This document shows positions 33,463 to 42,620 of a stretch of 58,605 nt of DNA, one piece after another (the first letter of the stretch is position 1; the number at the start of each line of letters is the position of its first letter). The stretch is from Lactobacillus sp. GTDB lineage: Bacteria; Bacillota; Bacilli; Lactobacillales; Lactobacillaceae. The notes under the pieces were generated by a model. That model did no database searches and had not been told where the DNA came from. It saw only the letters and a list, made by a program, of their open reading frames with translations. Location: NCBI GenBank assembly GCA_022641965.1, contig JALCDX010000008.1:1-58605 (forward strand), written 5' to 3'. The position numbers and the translations under genes are program-made.

Positions 33463-34338
33463 ATGAAAATCGGAGTTTTGACAGATAGTTCTGCCTATTT
33501 GACCCCAAAAGAGCAAGCTGCTGATAATATCAAAGTCTTGCCAATTCCAATCATTTGGGGCAAAAAGACGTACTATGATTTAGTCGATATTGGCTTTCAA
33601 GAATTTTATCAAAAATTGGCTAGCGAACAGGAATTGCCAAATACTTCACAGCCTTCGACTGGCGAAGTAAAGACCGCGATTGATGAATTTGCGGCAGCTG
33701 GCTACACTGATGTGTTTATTATCACCCTGTCCAGCGGCATTTCCAGCTTTTACTCAAGTGTAGTGCAGTACGCTAAGCAAGAAGATCGCTTGCGAATCCA
33801 CCCATTTGATTCAAAAGTCACTTGTGCCGGCCTAGCTTTTCAGGCGCAGCTGGCTGGGCGAATGGCTAAGAATGGCGCTGATGTTGACACTATTCAGGCG
33901 GCTTTGGAAGATTTGCGCAGCACTACCAGAGTACGTTTTGAAGTTGACAATTTGCAGCATTTAAAGCGCACTGGTCGCTTATCTAACGCGGCTAGCTTCA
34001 TCGGCGGCTTACTAAAAATCAAGCCTATTTTGACAATGAACGTGCAAGGCGACGGCAAGATCGTTGCTATTGCCAAAGAACGGCAAGAAAAGCGGGCCTT
34101 AAACCACATTATCCGCGATGTGCAAACTGATGTCGCACAAGCAAATTACCCAGTGCAAGGCACGATTTTCCATGCGGATGATGAGGAAAAGGAAAATGCT
34201 TGGTGCGCAGCTTTTGTTAAGCAAGTCCCAACGATGAGACTGGGTCGCAGCATCATTGGCCCCGTTGTGGGTACTCACGTTGGCCAGCATACCATGGCGA
34301 TTATTTGGGCTAAAGATTTAGCTGAATATTTTAAATAG
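33463..34338 (+). CDS. DegV family fatty-acid binding protein (FakB-like)
   Basis: A 291-residue second FakB-like protein. It shows KIGVLTDSSAYL, NTSQPSTGEV, TLSSGISSFYSSV and LKRTGRLSNAASFIGGLLKIKP. Bacteria often hold two or more FakB proteins that prefer saturated or unsaturated fatty acids; the preference here is not readable. I start at ATG 33463, with GGAG 8 bases before it, instead of GTG 33454. A terminator follows. Confidence 0.92.
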   Translation: MKIGVLTDSSAYLTPKEQAADNIKVLPIPIIWGKKTYYDLVDIGFQEFYQKLASEQELPNTSQPSTGEVKTAIDEFAAAGYTDVFIITLSSGISSFYSSVVQYAKQEDRLRIHPFDSKVTCAGLAFQAQLAGRMAKNGADVDTIQAALEDLRSTTRVRFEVDNLQHLKRTGRLSNAASFIGGLLKIKPILTMNVQGDGKIVAIAKERQEKRALNHIIRDVQTDVAQANYPVQGTIFHADDEEKENAWCAAFVKQVPTMRLGRSIIGPVVGTHVGQHTMAIIWAKDLAEYFK

Positions 34339-34350
34339 ATAGCAGCATGC

Positions 34351-34381
34351 AAAAAGGCGGGGCGTTTGCCCTGCCTTTTTA
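34351..34381. terminator. Bidirectional terminator between convergent genes
   Basis: AAAAAGGCGGGGC pairs with GCCCTGCCTTTTT around GTTT. The 3' arm overlaps the stop region of the convergent phosphoesterase gene. Confidence 0.88.
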
Positions 34382-35590
34382 GTACTCTAAATGCAGATAC
34401 CAGTGATTTTGAGTAGGATCAGTATGATACAAGCTAAGCAAGTAGTCAGGCTGCATAATTTGTGCCTGTACGAGCCACTTAAAAGCTGGCGTTTGCTGCA
34501 ACGCAGCCAATTTTTCTGGACTGATTAAATTCCGCCCAGTAAAGTAAGCCCAATGCATCTGCGCCAGCAGTTTAGTCCCTTCCTGCCAGATCTGAGGATC
34601 GACCGTTTGCGGATCAATTTTTGCTAAAAATTGTTTTTGATCGCGTTTAAAAAAGATGCTGCGTAAATAAGCAGCAAACTCTTGTTCAGGCGGCGCAAAC
34701 TGCTGCCGCCGATAGGTTAAGGATGTCGGAGTCAATTGCAACTGACCATAGCCTTGATCGGTCATGCAAAAAGCAGACGTTGCCACTTCAGCCAAAGCAT
34801 GCTCTTGATCAGGACGCAAGATATTCTGCGCATGAATGTGGCCGGCAAACACAGCCGGCACCTCATATTTTGCTAAAAGCGGTTCAATTTCATCAGCATT
34901 GTCCAGCACAAAACCGCGATGAATCAGCTTGTTATGCCAATACAAATCATGGTGCATAAAAACCAAACAGTGCTGACCAGCTGCTTGAGCTAATTCCAGC
35001 TGATTCTTCAGCCAGGCCTGTTCGGGCTTGGAAATTTTGCCATTGGTAATTGGGTCGTCGTAATTAAAAAACGGCTGATACAGGCAAGAATCAAGCAAAA
35101 GCAGTCGGTAGTCTGTATTCAAATTGACGCTGTAAGCCAACGAACTGTCATCTTGAGCGGCTGCTTGCATATATGAAGCGTATAACAAATTTTTCCAGTC
35201 ACTGGGACTGATTTCACGTGCAAACTTCATTTCGTTTTGATGAAAGCTGCGCGCCCAACCATCATGAATATCATGGTTGCCTGGCACTACTAGCAGCGGA
35301 ATGCCCAGCACTTCCAGCGGGGCAAAAATATCAGCCAGCCGTTGGGCGGACTCATACTCACCATTGAATGCTAAATCGCCGGTAATGATAATTGCAGTCG
35401 GCCGCTTTTTAATGGCCAAGGCCACTAAGCCTTGCAGCCGCCATTCTTGAAAAGCAAGATCTTTGCCGGCAGTAGTTTGTTCCATTCGGCGAAAAGCCGG
35501 ACCATAGTCATGCAAATTGCGAGCCAATAAATGCGTATCGCTTAGCAGCCACAGCACCGGGTTGGGACTAGTTGTGATGCTTTTTTCCAT
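34379..35590 (-). CDS. Metallophosphoesterase
   Basis: A 403-residue calcineurin-like phosphoesterase. Metal-binding motifs are LLSDTHLL, IITGDLAFNGE, VPGNHDIHDG, VFMHHDLYWH and FAGHIHAQN. The C-terminal quarter is a helical extension with no known motif. I start at ATG 35590, which overlaps the methyltransferase gene by 23 bases and directly precedes the domain; longer in-frame starts would lie deep in that gene. There is no strong ribosome site, which suggests coupling to the upstream gene. Substrate unknown. Confidence 0.85.
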   Translation of the reverse strand: MEKSITTSPNPVLWLLSDTHLLARNLHDYGPAFRRMEQTTAGKDLAFQEWRLQGLVALAIKKRPTAIIITGDLAFNGEYESAQRLADIFAPLEVLGIPLLVVPGNHDIHDGWARSFHQNEMKFAREISPSDWKNLLYASYMQAAAQDDSSLAYSVNLNTDYRLLLLDSCLYQPFFNYDDPITNGKISKPEQAWLKNQLELAQAAGQHCLVFMHHDLYWHNKLIHRGFVLDNADEIEPLLAKYEVPAVFAGHIHAQNILRPDQEHALAEVATSAFCMTDQGYGQLQLTPTSLTYRRQQFAPPEQEFAAYLRSIFFKRDQKQFLAKIDPQTVDPQIWQEGTKLLAQMHWAYFTGRNLISPEKLAALQQTPAFKWLVQAQIMQPDYLLSLYHTDPTQNHWYLHLEY

Positions 35591-36710
35591 GAAAGTTTGC
35601 CCAATATTGATAAAAGTCCGTCCGCAGATTGCCATTAAACAATTTGCGCTTTTTGTTTGCTTTAGCACCAAAGAAAGTTTCAAATTTAGGGTCAGCCGTC
35701 AAATAATATTGACTGAAAGAAGTCAGCGGCCGCAAAACCTGCCCCATTTGCTGATAAAGATCTTCCGCACTGCGGCGATCTTTTAGCCGTTTGCCATAAG
35801 GCGGGTTGGCAATGATGATGCCATTTTCTAAGTCAGTCGCAAAATCCTTGACAGCTACTTGCTTAAAATCAATATCTTGCAGGACGCCGGCGTTATGCGC
35901 GTTGAGCTTAGCAATTTCCAAGACCGATTGGTCGATGTCGCTAGCCCAGATCGGTGCATGGTCGGTTTTAACTTGTTCTTTAGCAGCCAGCACAGCATTT
36001 TGATGCAGCTGTGGGTCAAACCAGTCAAAGCCGTCATAAGCAAAATCTCGCTGGCAGCCAGGAGCAATGTTTTTGGCAATCAAAGCTGCTTCAATAGCCA
36101 GCGTGCCTGAACCAGTCATCGGGTCGATCAACGGGTGTGATCCATCATAAGGAGTCAATTCAAGCAATCCGGCCGCGAAGTTTTCTTTAAGCGGAGCACC
36201 GCCGTGTTCCACTCGGTAGCCGCGCTTGAACAGACTTGGGCCAGTCGTATCCAGCGATAAAGTCGCTTGATCTTTATAAATTCTGATTTCTAGCGGATAA
36301 GCATGCCCATTTTCTGGCAAAAAACCGCGCCGATGATAAGCTGCTGTCATTTTATCAACAATTGCTTTTTTAACAATCGATTGCACATCCGGTTCAGAGT
36401 GGAGCTTAGAGCGTACGCAGCGACCGGCAACTGGGAACTTAGCATCAACTGGCAGCAGCTGGGACCAGTCAAAAGCATAGGTTTGGTCGTAAAGTTCTTC
36501 AAAGCTGACGGCTTTAAACTGCTTCAGCAGAATCTTAATACGGTCAGCGCTGCGCAGCCATAAGTTGGTTTTAACAATATCAGCTTGATCACCGGTAAAA
36601 AATACACGGCCATTGCTGGTTTTCGTTTGATACCCTAACGCCTGCAGTTCTTTTTTAGTGACGCTTTCAAAACCCGCGCCCATGGTTGCAAATAGTTGAT
36701 ATTTTGCCAT
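35568..36710 (-). CDS. THUMP-domain class I rRNA methyltransferase (RlmL/YpsC family)
   Basis: A 380-residue SAM-dependent RNA methyltransferase. The N-terminal ferredoxin-like/THUMP part spans about 1-160 (ATMGAGFESVTKKELQALGYQ); the catalytic part has PMTGSGTLAIEAALIA and the NPPYGKRL motif that contacts the target base. Family members make m2G in 23S rRNA. The neighbours rnpB, gpsB and ypsA are the same as in other Bacilli. Confidence 0.92.
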   Translation of the reverse strand: MAKYQLFATMGAGFESVTKKELQALGYQTKTSNGRVFFTGDQADIVKTNLWLRSADRIKILLKQFKAVSFEELYDQTYAFDWSQLLPVDAKFPVAGRCVRSKLHSEPDVQSIVKKAIVDKMTAAYHRRGFLPENGHAYPLEIRIYKDQATLSLDTTGPSLFKRGYRVEHGGAPLKENFAAGLLELTPYDGSHPLIDPMTGSGTLAIEAALIAKNIAPGCQRDFAYDGFDWFDPQLHQNAVLAAKEQVKTDHAPIWASDIDQSVLEIAKLNAHNAGVLQDIDFKQVAVKDFATDLENGIIIANPPYGKRLKDRRSAEDLYQQMGQVLRPLTSFSQYYLTADPKFETFFGAKANKKRKLFNGNLRTDFYQYWANFHGKKHHN

Positions 36711-36728
36711 TTTATTTCCTTTTCTAAC

Positions 36729-36756
36729 AAAAAAGCCGAGTCCAAAGACTCAGCTG
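36729..36756 (-). terminator. Terminator of rnpB
   Basis: On the minus strand AGCTGAGTC, loop TTTG and GACTCGGCT are followed by TTTTTT, directly after the rnpB 3' end. Confidence 0.88.
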
Positions 36757-37140
36757 CCCTGCGCGCAAGTTCTGTAAGCCACGTTCTGTTCAAACTGCTC
36801 GTGGGTCTGAGCAATTATCAGCAATCATCTATCTTCACCGAAGTGATCTGACCTTTAGTTCATTTCCTCAGGCCAAGACGCCCCTACCAAAGTTTGGGTT
36901 GCCCGCTTGCAGGGTTTACCTCGTTCCACCAAAGCGATTTCTCGCCTTGCTTCGTCACTGTGGCACTTTCCAGGATAGTCGCGCATATCCGAAGACTTAG
37001 CGCTTTTTCCGCCATCATTGCCAAGCAATGCCTTAGCTTCTTGGGCTAAGTACAAACACTACCAGCATCTCAGCTCGTGCGGGCGTGGACTTTCCTCAGC
37101 TGATTCAAACCAGCCGCGATTGCTCAAACTTGCGCACACA
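36757..37140 (-). ncRNA. rnpB: RNase P RNA (Bacillus-type, class B)
   Basis: The catalytic RNA of RNase P, which trims the 5' end of pre-tRNA. On the minus strand the 5' part has GCGCAAGTTTGAGCAATCGC and the near-universal GAGGAAAGTCC (37098-37088); the 3' part has the conserved ACAGAA box twice and CTTGCGCGC, which pairs with the 5' GCGCAAG to form helix P1. Length of about 380 bases fits. A TATAAT lies at 37153-37148, about 8 bases before the predicted start. Ends are accurate to a few bases. Confidence 0.95.
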
Positions 37141-37165
37141 AGTAATTATTATAGCAAAAAAGTTC

Positions 37166-37588
37166 CTAATTAGCAGAAAAGGTTCTATTTTGCCGATTAA
37201 CTCTCTGTTCTAAGTTGAAAACTTTTCTCTCTAGCGTCGACAGGCGCTGAATAATCGCCATATTAGTAGTTTCAGCATTATTAGGGCTGCCGAATGTGGC
37301 CGTTTGCGCAGTGCCTAAGCCAGGACCAGCTGATTGACCAGGATGGTATTCTTTGACGTCATCAGCCGGCTTCTGCTCTTGCTGTTCATACTTTTCCTGC
37401 AGAGATTTTTGCAGTTCTTCAATTTGCTCTTGCTGGTTTTCAATAATCGATTCAAACGCCTTATAATCAGAAATAATTTGATCTAGGTAAGAATCAACTT
37501 CCTGCTCATCGTATCCTTTCATGCTGCGTTTGAACTGTTTCTTCAGAATTGCATCTGCATTTAGTTTAACTTGATTCATTGCTGCCAT
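37166..37588 (-). CDS. gpsB: Cell division protein GpsB
   Basis: A 140-residue DivIVA-domain protein that links penicillin-binding proteins to the division machinery. The N-terminal domain has LNADAILKKQFKRSMKGYDEQEVDSYLDQIISDY, followed by a coiled coil to about residue 75, a variable linker and a C-terminal trimerisation helix (IIQRLSTLERKVFNLEQRV). It lies between ypsA and rnpB as in other Bacilli. Confidence 0.94.
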   Translation of the reverse strand: MAAMNQVKLNADAILKKQFKRSMKGYDEQEVDSYLDQIISDYKAFESIIENQQEQIEELQKSLQEKYEQQEQKPADDVKEYHPGQSAGPGLGTAQTATFGSPNNAETTNMAIIQRLSTLERKVFNLEQRVNRQNRTFSAN

Positions 37589-37657
37589 AATTTTCTCCTT
37601 CGGCTAAATATTTTAGCAAATCGCGGCCGCAGGGCAAGCAAATCGCTAACGCTTTTA

Positions 37658-38215
37658 TTAAAAATTATCGTTTGCCTGTTCAGCCAGCTCCTCAGCTGCT
37701 TCTTGCAAATCATAAAAATCCAGCAGTTCTAACTGATAGTCTCCTTTTTCAGCTGCTTGCTGCACCAATTCGTAATCGTATTTGCTTTTACCGGGATGAT
37801 CAGGATCATAAACCAATAGAGCCCCCTCGGTATGCGCCAGCATAAAATTTTCATAATTGCGCAGCTGGACAGGGCTTTGATAAGGATGATTAGAAGTAGC
37901 AGCCGCAAAATCGACCGCTTGCTGCAGCTGCAAAAAATGAGCTTGGTGAGCTTCATTCCAATTTTTAGCGTAATCCGCATACGGCGTCATCATGGCCACA
38001 TGCACCTGCTGATTGCGCAAGGTCAAAGCCGTTTCTGCCGCCCACTGCTCAACGCCAAGCGCACCGCCAGTAATCACCCAATCTAATTCATCATCGTCAA
38101 GCTTAGCTTGTAAGGCGTTTTTTAGCGCGTATTTGATAACCTTGATTTTAGGATCTTTATCGCCAAAAACATTAATTTCATAACTACGGTAACCAGTGAC
38201 CCAGAGCCGTTTCAA
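37658..38215 (-). CDS. ypsA: YpsA family (DUF1273, SLOG) protein
   Basis: A 185-residue Rossmann-like protein of the SLOG superfamily: WVTGYRSYEINVFGDKDPKI, WVITGGALGVEQWAAE and MTPYADYAKNWNEAH are the family blocks. In Bacillus, YpsA affects cell division and works with GpsB, which follows here after 70 bases. It is presumed to bind a nucleotide-like ligand; enzymatic activity is unproven. It is divergent from recU. Confidence 0.93.
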   Translation of the reverse strand: MKRLWVTGYRSYEINVFGDKDPKIKVIKYALKNALQAKLDDDELDWVITGGALGVEQWAAETALTLRNQQVHVAMMTPYADYAKNWNEAHQAHFLQLQQAVDFAAATSNHPYQSPVQLRNYENFMLAHTEGALLVYDPDHPGKSKYDYELVQQAAEKGDYQLELLDFYDLQEAAEELAEQANDNF

Positions 38216-38275
38216 CTACCATCGCTCCTACAAATTAAAGTAGATTTTGCTATAATGCTAGCAGGAGTGAGAACT

Positions 38276-38905
38276 ATGGTCAAATACCCGCAAGGCGTGT
38301 CGCCATTTGTGAATCAAGCAGATGAAAAAAATTGGTCACAAATGCAGCAGCCTGCTAAACATCGTCACCGGCGCGGAGTTGACTTTTCTGATCGGGGCAT
38401 GACGCTTGAGCAGCAGCTCAACGAATCAAATAAATATTATCTTGCCAAAGGGCTAGCAGTCGTACACAAAAAGCCGACGCCGGTCCAGATTGTCAAGGTC
38501 GATTATCCGAAACGCTCGCGGGCAGTGATTCGCGAAGCCTATTTTCGGCAGGCTTCAACAACTGACTATAACGGCGTCTATCGCGGCTATTATTTGGATT
38601 TTGAAGCTAAGGAAACCCGCAACAAAAGCTGTTTTCCGCTGAAAAATTTCCACCCGCACCAGATCAGTCATTTGCAGGCTTGCTTAGAGCAAGATGGTAT
38701 TTGTTTTACAGTGCTGAAATTCGTTACGCTAGAGCGATATTTTATCGTTCCGGCCAGCATTGTGATTGCAGCTTGGAAGAATCCAGACCATAGTTCGATT
38801 AGTTTAGAGGAAATTATTAGCAGCAGCATTGAATTGCAGTGTGGCTATCGACCGCCGCTGCCTTACTTAGATGCTGTGGACCGGTTGATTGAAGGTAGGA
38901 AATAA
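38276..38905 (+). CDS. recU: Holliday junction resolvase RecU
   Basis: A 209-residue resolvase that cuts four-way DNA junctions in recombination and chromosome segregation. The N-terminal flexible arm and RGMTLEQQLNESNKYYLAKGLAVVHKKPTPVQIVKVDY are followed by the catalytic YLDFEAKETRNKSCFPLKNFHPHQISHL, with the metal-binding D, E and K. I start at ATG 38276 after AGGAG rather than upstream. A TATAAT at 38251-38256 gives a very short leader. It is coupled to the PBP gene. Confidence 0.95.
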   Translation: MVKYPQGVSPFVNQADEKNWSQMQQPAKHRHRRGVDFSDRGMTLEQQLNESNKYYLAKGLAVVHKKPTPVQIVKVDYPKRSRAVIREAYFRQASTTDYNGVYRGYYLDFEAKETRNKSCFPLKNFHPHQISHLQACLEQDGICFTVLKFVTLERYFIVPASIVIAAWKNPDHSSISLEEIISSSIELQCGYRPPLPYLDAVDRLIEGRK

Positions 38906-38909
38906 ACAC

Positions 38910-41213
38910 ATGGCAGAAACCAGAGAAACTGAATCACGTGTGAGCATGAACGAGCATCACAGTCACGGCGGATGGTTTTTAAAATTAATCAAATGGATTT
39001 TCTTACTAGCCGTCTTGGCCGTAGTCTCCGGCGTGGGTTTATTCGCTTATTACGCTAAAGACGCACCTAGCATTTCTAAAGATCAGCTGCAAAGCGGTGG
39101 TGGATCCAGCCTATATACGACCAATGGCAAATTTTTGCTGTCATTAAGCTCTGAAAAAAGGACTTATGTCTCAAACAGTCAAATTCCGCAGCAGCTCAAA
39201 GATGCAGTTATTTCCGTCGAAGACAAGCGTTTTTATCATGAAGGCTTAGGCCTCGACCCGATCCGAATCGTTGGATCAGTCCTTCTTAATGCCCGCAGTC
39301 AGAGCGTAGCCGCCGGCGGATCGACGATCACGCAGCAACTAGTCAAGCTATCAGTTTTCTCAACAGCCAACTCGCAAAGAACTTTGCGGCGCAAGGCGCA
39401 AGAAGCTTGGCTAGCCATGAAAGTTGAACGTGATTATTCCAAAGACCAGATTTTGGAGTTTTACATCAACAAAGTCTACATGAACTACAACAACTACGGG
39501 ATGGGTACGGCTGCTAACTATTACTATGGCAAATCGTTGAAAAAGCTGGATTTGGCGCAAACAGCCCTGCTAGCAGGTATGCCAAATGCTCCTGTCAAAT
39601 ACGACCCCTACTTGCATCCTGATCTTACCACCCAGCGACGCAATATCGTTCTCAGGGCCATGTACAAAAACAATAAAATCAGCAAACACCAGTATCAGCA
39701 GGCCGTTAAAGAAAGCGTTAAGACGGGGCTAGTTCCGCAGCGCAACAGCAGCGATTCAACTTTGCGCAAGATTGATGACCCTTACATCAAAGAAACAATT
39801 ACTGAAGTTAAGGAAAAAGGTTTTGACCCTTATCGCGACAACCTAAAAATTACTGTCAATATTGACCAGGATGCTCAAAATAAGCTCTATAACTTGGTTA
39901 ATGATGGGACGGTGCCTTTCACTAACAATAAGATGCAAGTTGGCGCAACGGTAGTTAATCCTAATAATGGCCACGTAATTGCTATTATCGGCGGACGCAA
40001 ATTGCCATCAGTGCAGTTAGGACTAGACCGAGCCGTGCAAACAGGCCGCTCAACCGGGTCAAGCATTAAGCCTGTTTTGGACTATGCTCCCGCTATTCAA
40101 TACCTGCATTGGTCGACTGGCCACATTTTAAACGACTCGCGCTATGTATACCCTGGCACCAATATTCAGCTGTACGATTGGGACAACACTTATATGGGAC
40201 CAATTACGATGCGCAAGGCCTTAGAGCAGTCAAGGAATGTGCCAGCGGTTAAAACTTTAGCAAAAGTTGGCCTCAGCCGGGCAGCTCTATTTGCTAGAAA
40301 AATGGGCGTCAATATCGATTCTGATGCTGGCCTGTCCGTGGCAATTGGCGCTAATGCTTCTTCCCTGCAAATGGCCGGCGCCTTCGGGGCCTTCGCCAAC
40401 CGCGGCGTTTACCATAAACCGCAATTTGTTTCAAAAATTGAAACTCCTGATGGCTTGGTCCGCAACTACGATAGTACTGGCTCGCGGGTCATGTCATCAG
40501 CAACTGCTTATATGATTACGGATATGCTGAAAGGCGTTTTGACTAATGGGTCAGGTACTGCTGCTAAGACCAAATATCACGAAGCTGGCAAAACTGGGAC
40601 CGTTAAGTATTCCGACGCGGACTTGATCAAATTCCCAAGCTACAGCTCAACGCCAAAAGATTCTTGGTTCGTTGGATATACCAGAAGCTACTCGTTAGGT
40701 ATTTGGACTGGATACGATAATTTGAAAGATGGCACGATCAGCGGCAGCGGTGAGCAGTCGGCGCAACTGCTGTATAAGCATATGATGACTTACTTGATGA
40801 AAGACAAATCCAATCGTGATTGGTCAATGCCAAGTCATGTCGTGAAAAAAGGTTCAGAGCTCTATTACTCAAGTACAGCTCACAGTCATAAAAAGAAAAA
40901 AGCTAGTGCTGATTACAGCAGCGACGATGAGGAAACTAACACCAATTCTGATTTTGATGCTGATAGCGACAGCGATAGTCAATCCGGATCAACTAGTCAG
41001 TCTGACAATAACAGCAGTCAAAGCGGCAATGATGATAGCAATAGCGATAGTCAAACTACTGACAGCAGCAGTGAAAATAGCACCAACAACAATCAGAGCA
41101 ACAGTGGTGATAATTCGACTAACACTAGCGGCAATTCCAATAACAATAATAGCCAAACCAACAATAGCAACAGCAGCAACAATTCCACTGGCGGCAGCTT
41201 TACCCTGCCATAA
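38910..41213 (+). CDS. ponA: Class A penicillin-binding protein (PBP1A type)
   Basis: A 767-residue bifunctional peptidoglycan synthase. A membrane anchor lies at about residues 20-42. The glycosyltransferase domain has SVEDKRFYHEGLG and GGSTITQQLVK; the transpeptidase domain has SxxK (STGSSIKP), SRN in LEQSRNVPAV, and KTG in EAGKTGTVKYS. The last 100 residues are a Ser/Asn/Asp/Thr-rich, low-complexity tail outside the cell. The start ATG 38910 is set by AGGA after the recU end. It is paired with recU as in Bacillus. Confidence 0.93.
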   Translation: MAETRETESRVSMNEHHSHGGWFLKLIKWIFLLAVLAVVSGVGLFAYYAKDAPSISKDQLQSGGGSSLYTTNGKFLLSLSSEKRTYVSNSQIPQQLKDAVISVEDKRFYHEGLGLDPIRIVGSVLLNARSQSVAAGGSTITQQLVKLSVFSTANSQRTLRRKAQEAWLAMKVERDYSKDQILEFYINKVYMNYNNYGMGTAANYYYGKSLKKLDLAQTALLAGMPNAPVKYDPYLHPDLTTQRRNIVLRAMYKNNKISKHQYQQAVKESVKTGLVPQRNSSDSTLRKIDDPYIKETITEVKEKGFDPYRDNLKITVNIDQDAQNKLYNLVNDGTVPFTNNKMQVGATVVNPNNGHVIAIIGGRKLPSVQLGLDRAVQTGRSTGSSIKPVLDYAPAIQYLHWSTGHILNDSRYVYPGTNIQLYDWDNTYMGPITMRKALEQSRNVPAVKTLAKVGLSRAALFARKMGVNIDSDAGLSVAIGANASSLQMAGAFGAFANRGVYHKPQFVSKIETPDGLVRNYDSTGSRVMSSATAYMITDMLKGVLTNGSGTAAKTKYHEAGKTGTVKYSDADLIKFPSYSSTPKDSWFVGYTRSYSLGIWTGYDNLKDGTISGSGEQSAQLLYKHMMTYLMKDKSNRDWSMPSHVVKKGSELYYSSTAHSHKKKKASADYSSDDEETNTNSDFDADSDSDSQSGSTSQSDNNSSQSGNDDSNSDSQTTDSSSENSTNNNQSNSGDNSTNTSGNSNNNNSQTNNSNSSNNSTGGSFTLP

Positions 41214-41231
41214 TGATTCCGCAATTGCATG

Positions 41232-41271
41232 AAAAAATCCAAGCACGATTTTAAAGTGCTTGGATTTTTTG
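41232..41271. terminator. Bidirectional terminator between convergent genes
   Basis: AAAAAATCCAAGCAC pairs with GTGCTTGGATTTTTT. It closes the PBP gene and the leftward nth operon. Confidence 0.9.
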
Positions 41272-41287
41272 TTTGTCGAAATATAAA

Positions 41288-41902
41288 TTACTCTAAAAAA
41301 TCATAGGGATTCTTATCCTTAGCTCTGGCTGGCCAGCGGTAGCGGCCAAAGAAAATCAAGGCGTGGTGAGTATGAATCCATTCATTTTTTGGCAAGATTT
41401 GTTCCAGCCGTTTCTCTATTTCAACAGGCGTAGCCTTGGCTGGCACGATTTTAAAAGCTTTAGCAATACGGGCAACATGCGTATCCACTGCGATTGCTGG
41501 CACGCCAAATCCTTCTGCCAGGACCACATTAGCAGTTTTAATGCCGACTCCAGGCAGCTGAACCAGCTCAGCCTTGCTTTTAGGAACTTGCCCGTCATAT
41601 TTTTGCGTCAAAATTTGAGCCATTGCTTTTAAATGCTTAGCCTTAGTGCGATACAGGCCAATGGTTTTAATATCTGCTTCGATTTGACTAATGTCGGCCT
41701 GGGCTAAAGTTTGTGCATCGGGAAAATCCGCTGAAAATTTTGGCATAACCCGGTTAACCATTTTATCAGTCGTCTGAGCGCTCATTAGCACCGCACACAA
41801 TAAATGAAAATGGCTATCCCACTGCAACTCGCCCTTCGCCTCTGGAAACATTTGATCAATGCGGTGCAGTACTTGGTAAGCTTCTTGATCAGATAGAACC
41901 AT
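41288..41902 (-). CDS. nth: Endonuclease III lacking the iron-sulfur motif
   Basis: A 204-residue HhH-GPD DNA glycosylase/AP lyase that removes oxidised pyrimidines. The helix-hairpin-helix LPGVGIKTANVVLAEGF carries the catalytic K122, and VDTHVARIAKAF carries D140, so it should be active. The protein ends at HHALIFFGRYRWPARAKDKNPYDFLE, where most homologues continue with four cysteines that hold a [4Fe-4S] cluster; these are absent. It is the last gene of the asnS-dnaD-nth block. Confidence 0.92.
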   Translation of the reverse strand: MVLSDQEAYQVLHRIDQMFPEAKGELQWDSHFHLLCAVLMSAQTTDKMVNRVMPKFSADFPDAQTLAQADISQIEADIKTIGLYRTKAKHLKAMAQILTQKYDGQVPKSKAELVQLPGVGIKTANVVLAEGFGVPAIAVDTHVARIAKAFKIVPAKATPVEIEKRLEQILPKNEWIHTHHALIFFGRYRWPARAKDKNPYDFLE

Positions 41903-41906
41903 CTTC

Positions 41907-42557
41907 CTATTGCCTCCCTTGCAAAGGCTGATTGCGCGTCAAATAAGTTTGCACGGCCTGTTCGGTCGACAGGTGCATGCGCTGCCAATTGAGCAGGATG
42001 CGGTCAATATACTTGAAGTTGTACGCCTGGGCCAACACAGCTTCTCGCAAGGCTAATTTGACAATTTTGGGGTCATAGTGGTCCACATTCAGCCAGTCAG
42101 CAATCTCTTCTCGTTCAATCGGGCTTAGCATGCGGCCAAACTCGATTTCGAACTGTCTAACCAGCTGAGTTAAAGGATCATTATCCAGCACAGATTTTTC
42201 GGTCTGCCGCTTCCTTGTTAAAACATGCGTTTGCAAATACTGATCCAATTTTTCATACAGCGGATCCAAACTGTAGCTGTTGCTGATGCGGCCATCGCTG
42301 TCCTGCTCTTCAGTCAACACTAGCAGCTGCTTATCGATTAGTCCCTGCAGCAAATTGCTGACCTCGCCAGCATCCAGGTCGGTGTTAGCAGCTATGCGGT
42401 TAGAACTTGGGAAAATATCTCCCTTTTGTGCAAAGGCCTCCAGTTGCAAAACTAAAACAAATTCTGTGCTGGTCAAGCCTAAGCGGGCATAATAGGCAAG
42501 CAAAGCATTGCTCAGAGTAGTAAAGCCTAAGCGCCGATATTGATTAAAAGCCGTCAT
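41907..42557 (-). CDS. dnaD: DnaD-like replication initiation protein
   Basis: A 216-residue primosome protein that helps load the replicative helicase at oriC and restart sites. The N-terminal winged-helix domain (TSTEFVLVLQLEAFAQKGDIFPSSNRIAANTDL) and the C-terminal DDBH2 domain (IEREEIADWLNVDHYDPKIVKLALREAVL, then KYIDRILLNWQ) are both present. It lies between asnS and nth as in Bacillus. A terminator lies just before the gene, so part of its expression is probably read-through. Confidence 0.92.
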   Translation of the reverse strand: MTAFNQYRRLGFTTLSNALLAYYARLGLTSTEFVLVLQLEAFAQKGDIFPSSNRIAANTDLDAGEVSNLLQGLIDKQLLVLTEEQDSDGRISNSYSLDPLYEKLDQYLQTHVLTRKRQTEKSVLDNDPLTQLVRQFEIEFGRMLSPIEREEIADWLNVDHYDPKIVKLALREAVLAQAYNFKYIDRILLNWQRMHLSTEQAVQTYLTRNQPLQGRQ

Positions 42558-42574
42558 TTATCATTCATCTCGAT

Positions 42575-42612
42575 TAAAAAAGTTGAAGCAAATTTGACTT
42601 GCTTCAACTTGA
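42575..42612 (-). terminator. Terminator between asnS and dnaD
   Basis: On the minus strand AAGTTGAAGCAA pairs with TTGCTTCAACTT, followed by a T run. The dnaD ATG is only about 20 bases further, so there is no room for a separate promoter after it and some read-through is needed. Confidence 0.8.
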
Positions 42613-42620
42613 TTTTATTT

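Noticed and set aside
36855-37055. Open frame on the minus strand of about 66 codons
   Set aside because: It lies wholly inside the RNase P RNA gene.
38255-38275. Longer N terminus for RecU
   Set aside because: The added codons overlap the TATAAT box, and ATG 38276 has the AGGAG ribosome site.
40906-41232. Overlapping hydrophobic open frames opposite or inside the PBP tail
   Set aside because: They result from the repetitive Ser/Asn codons read in other frames.
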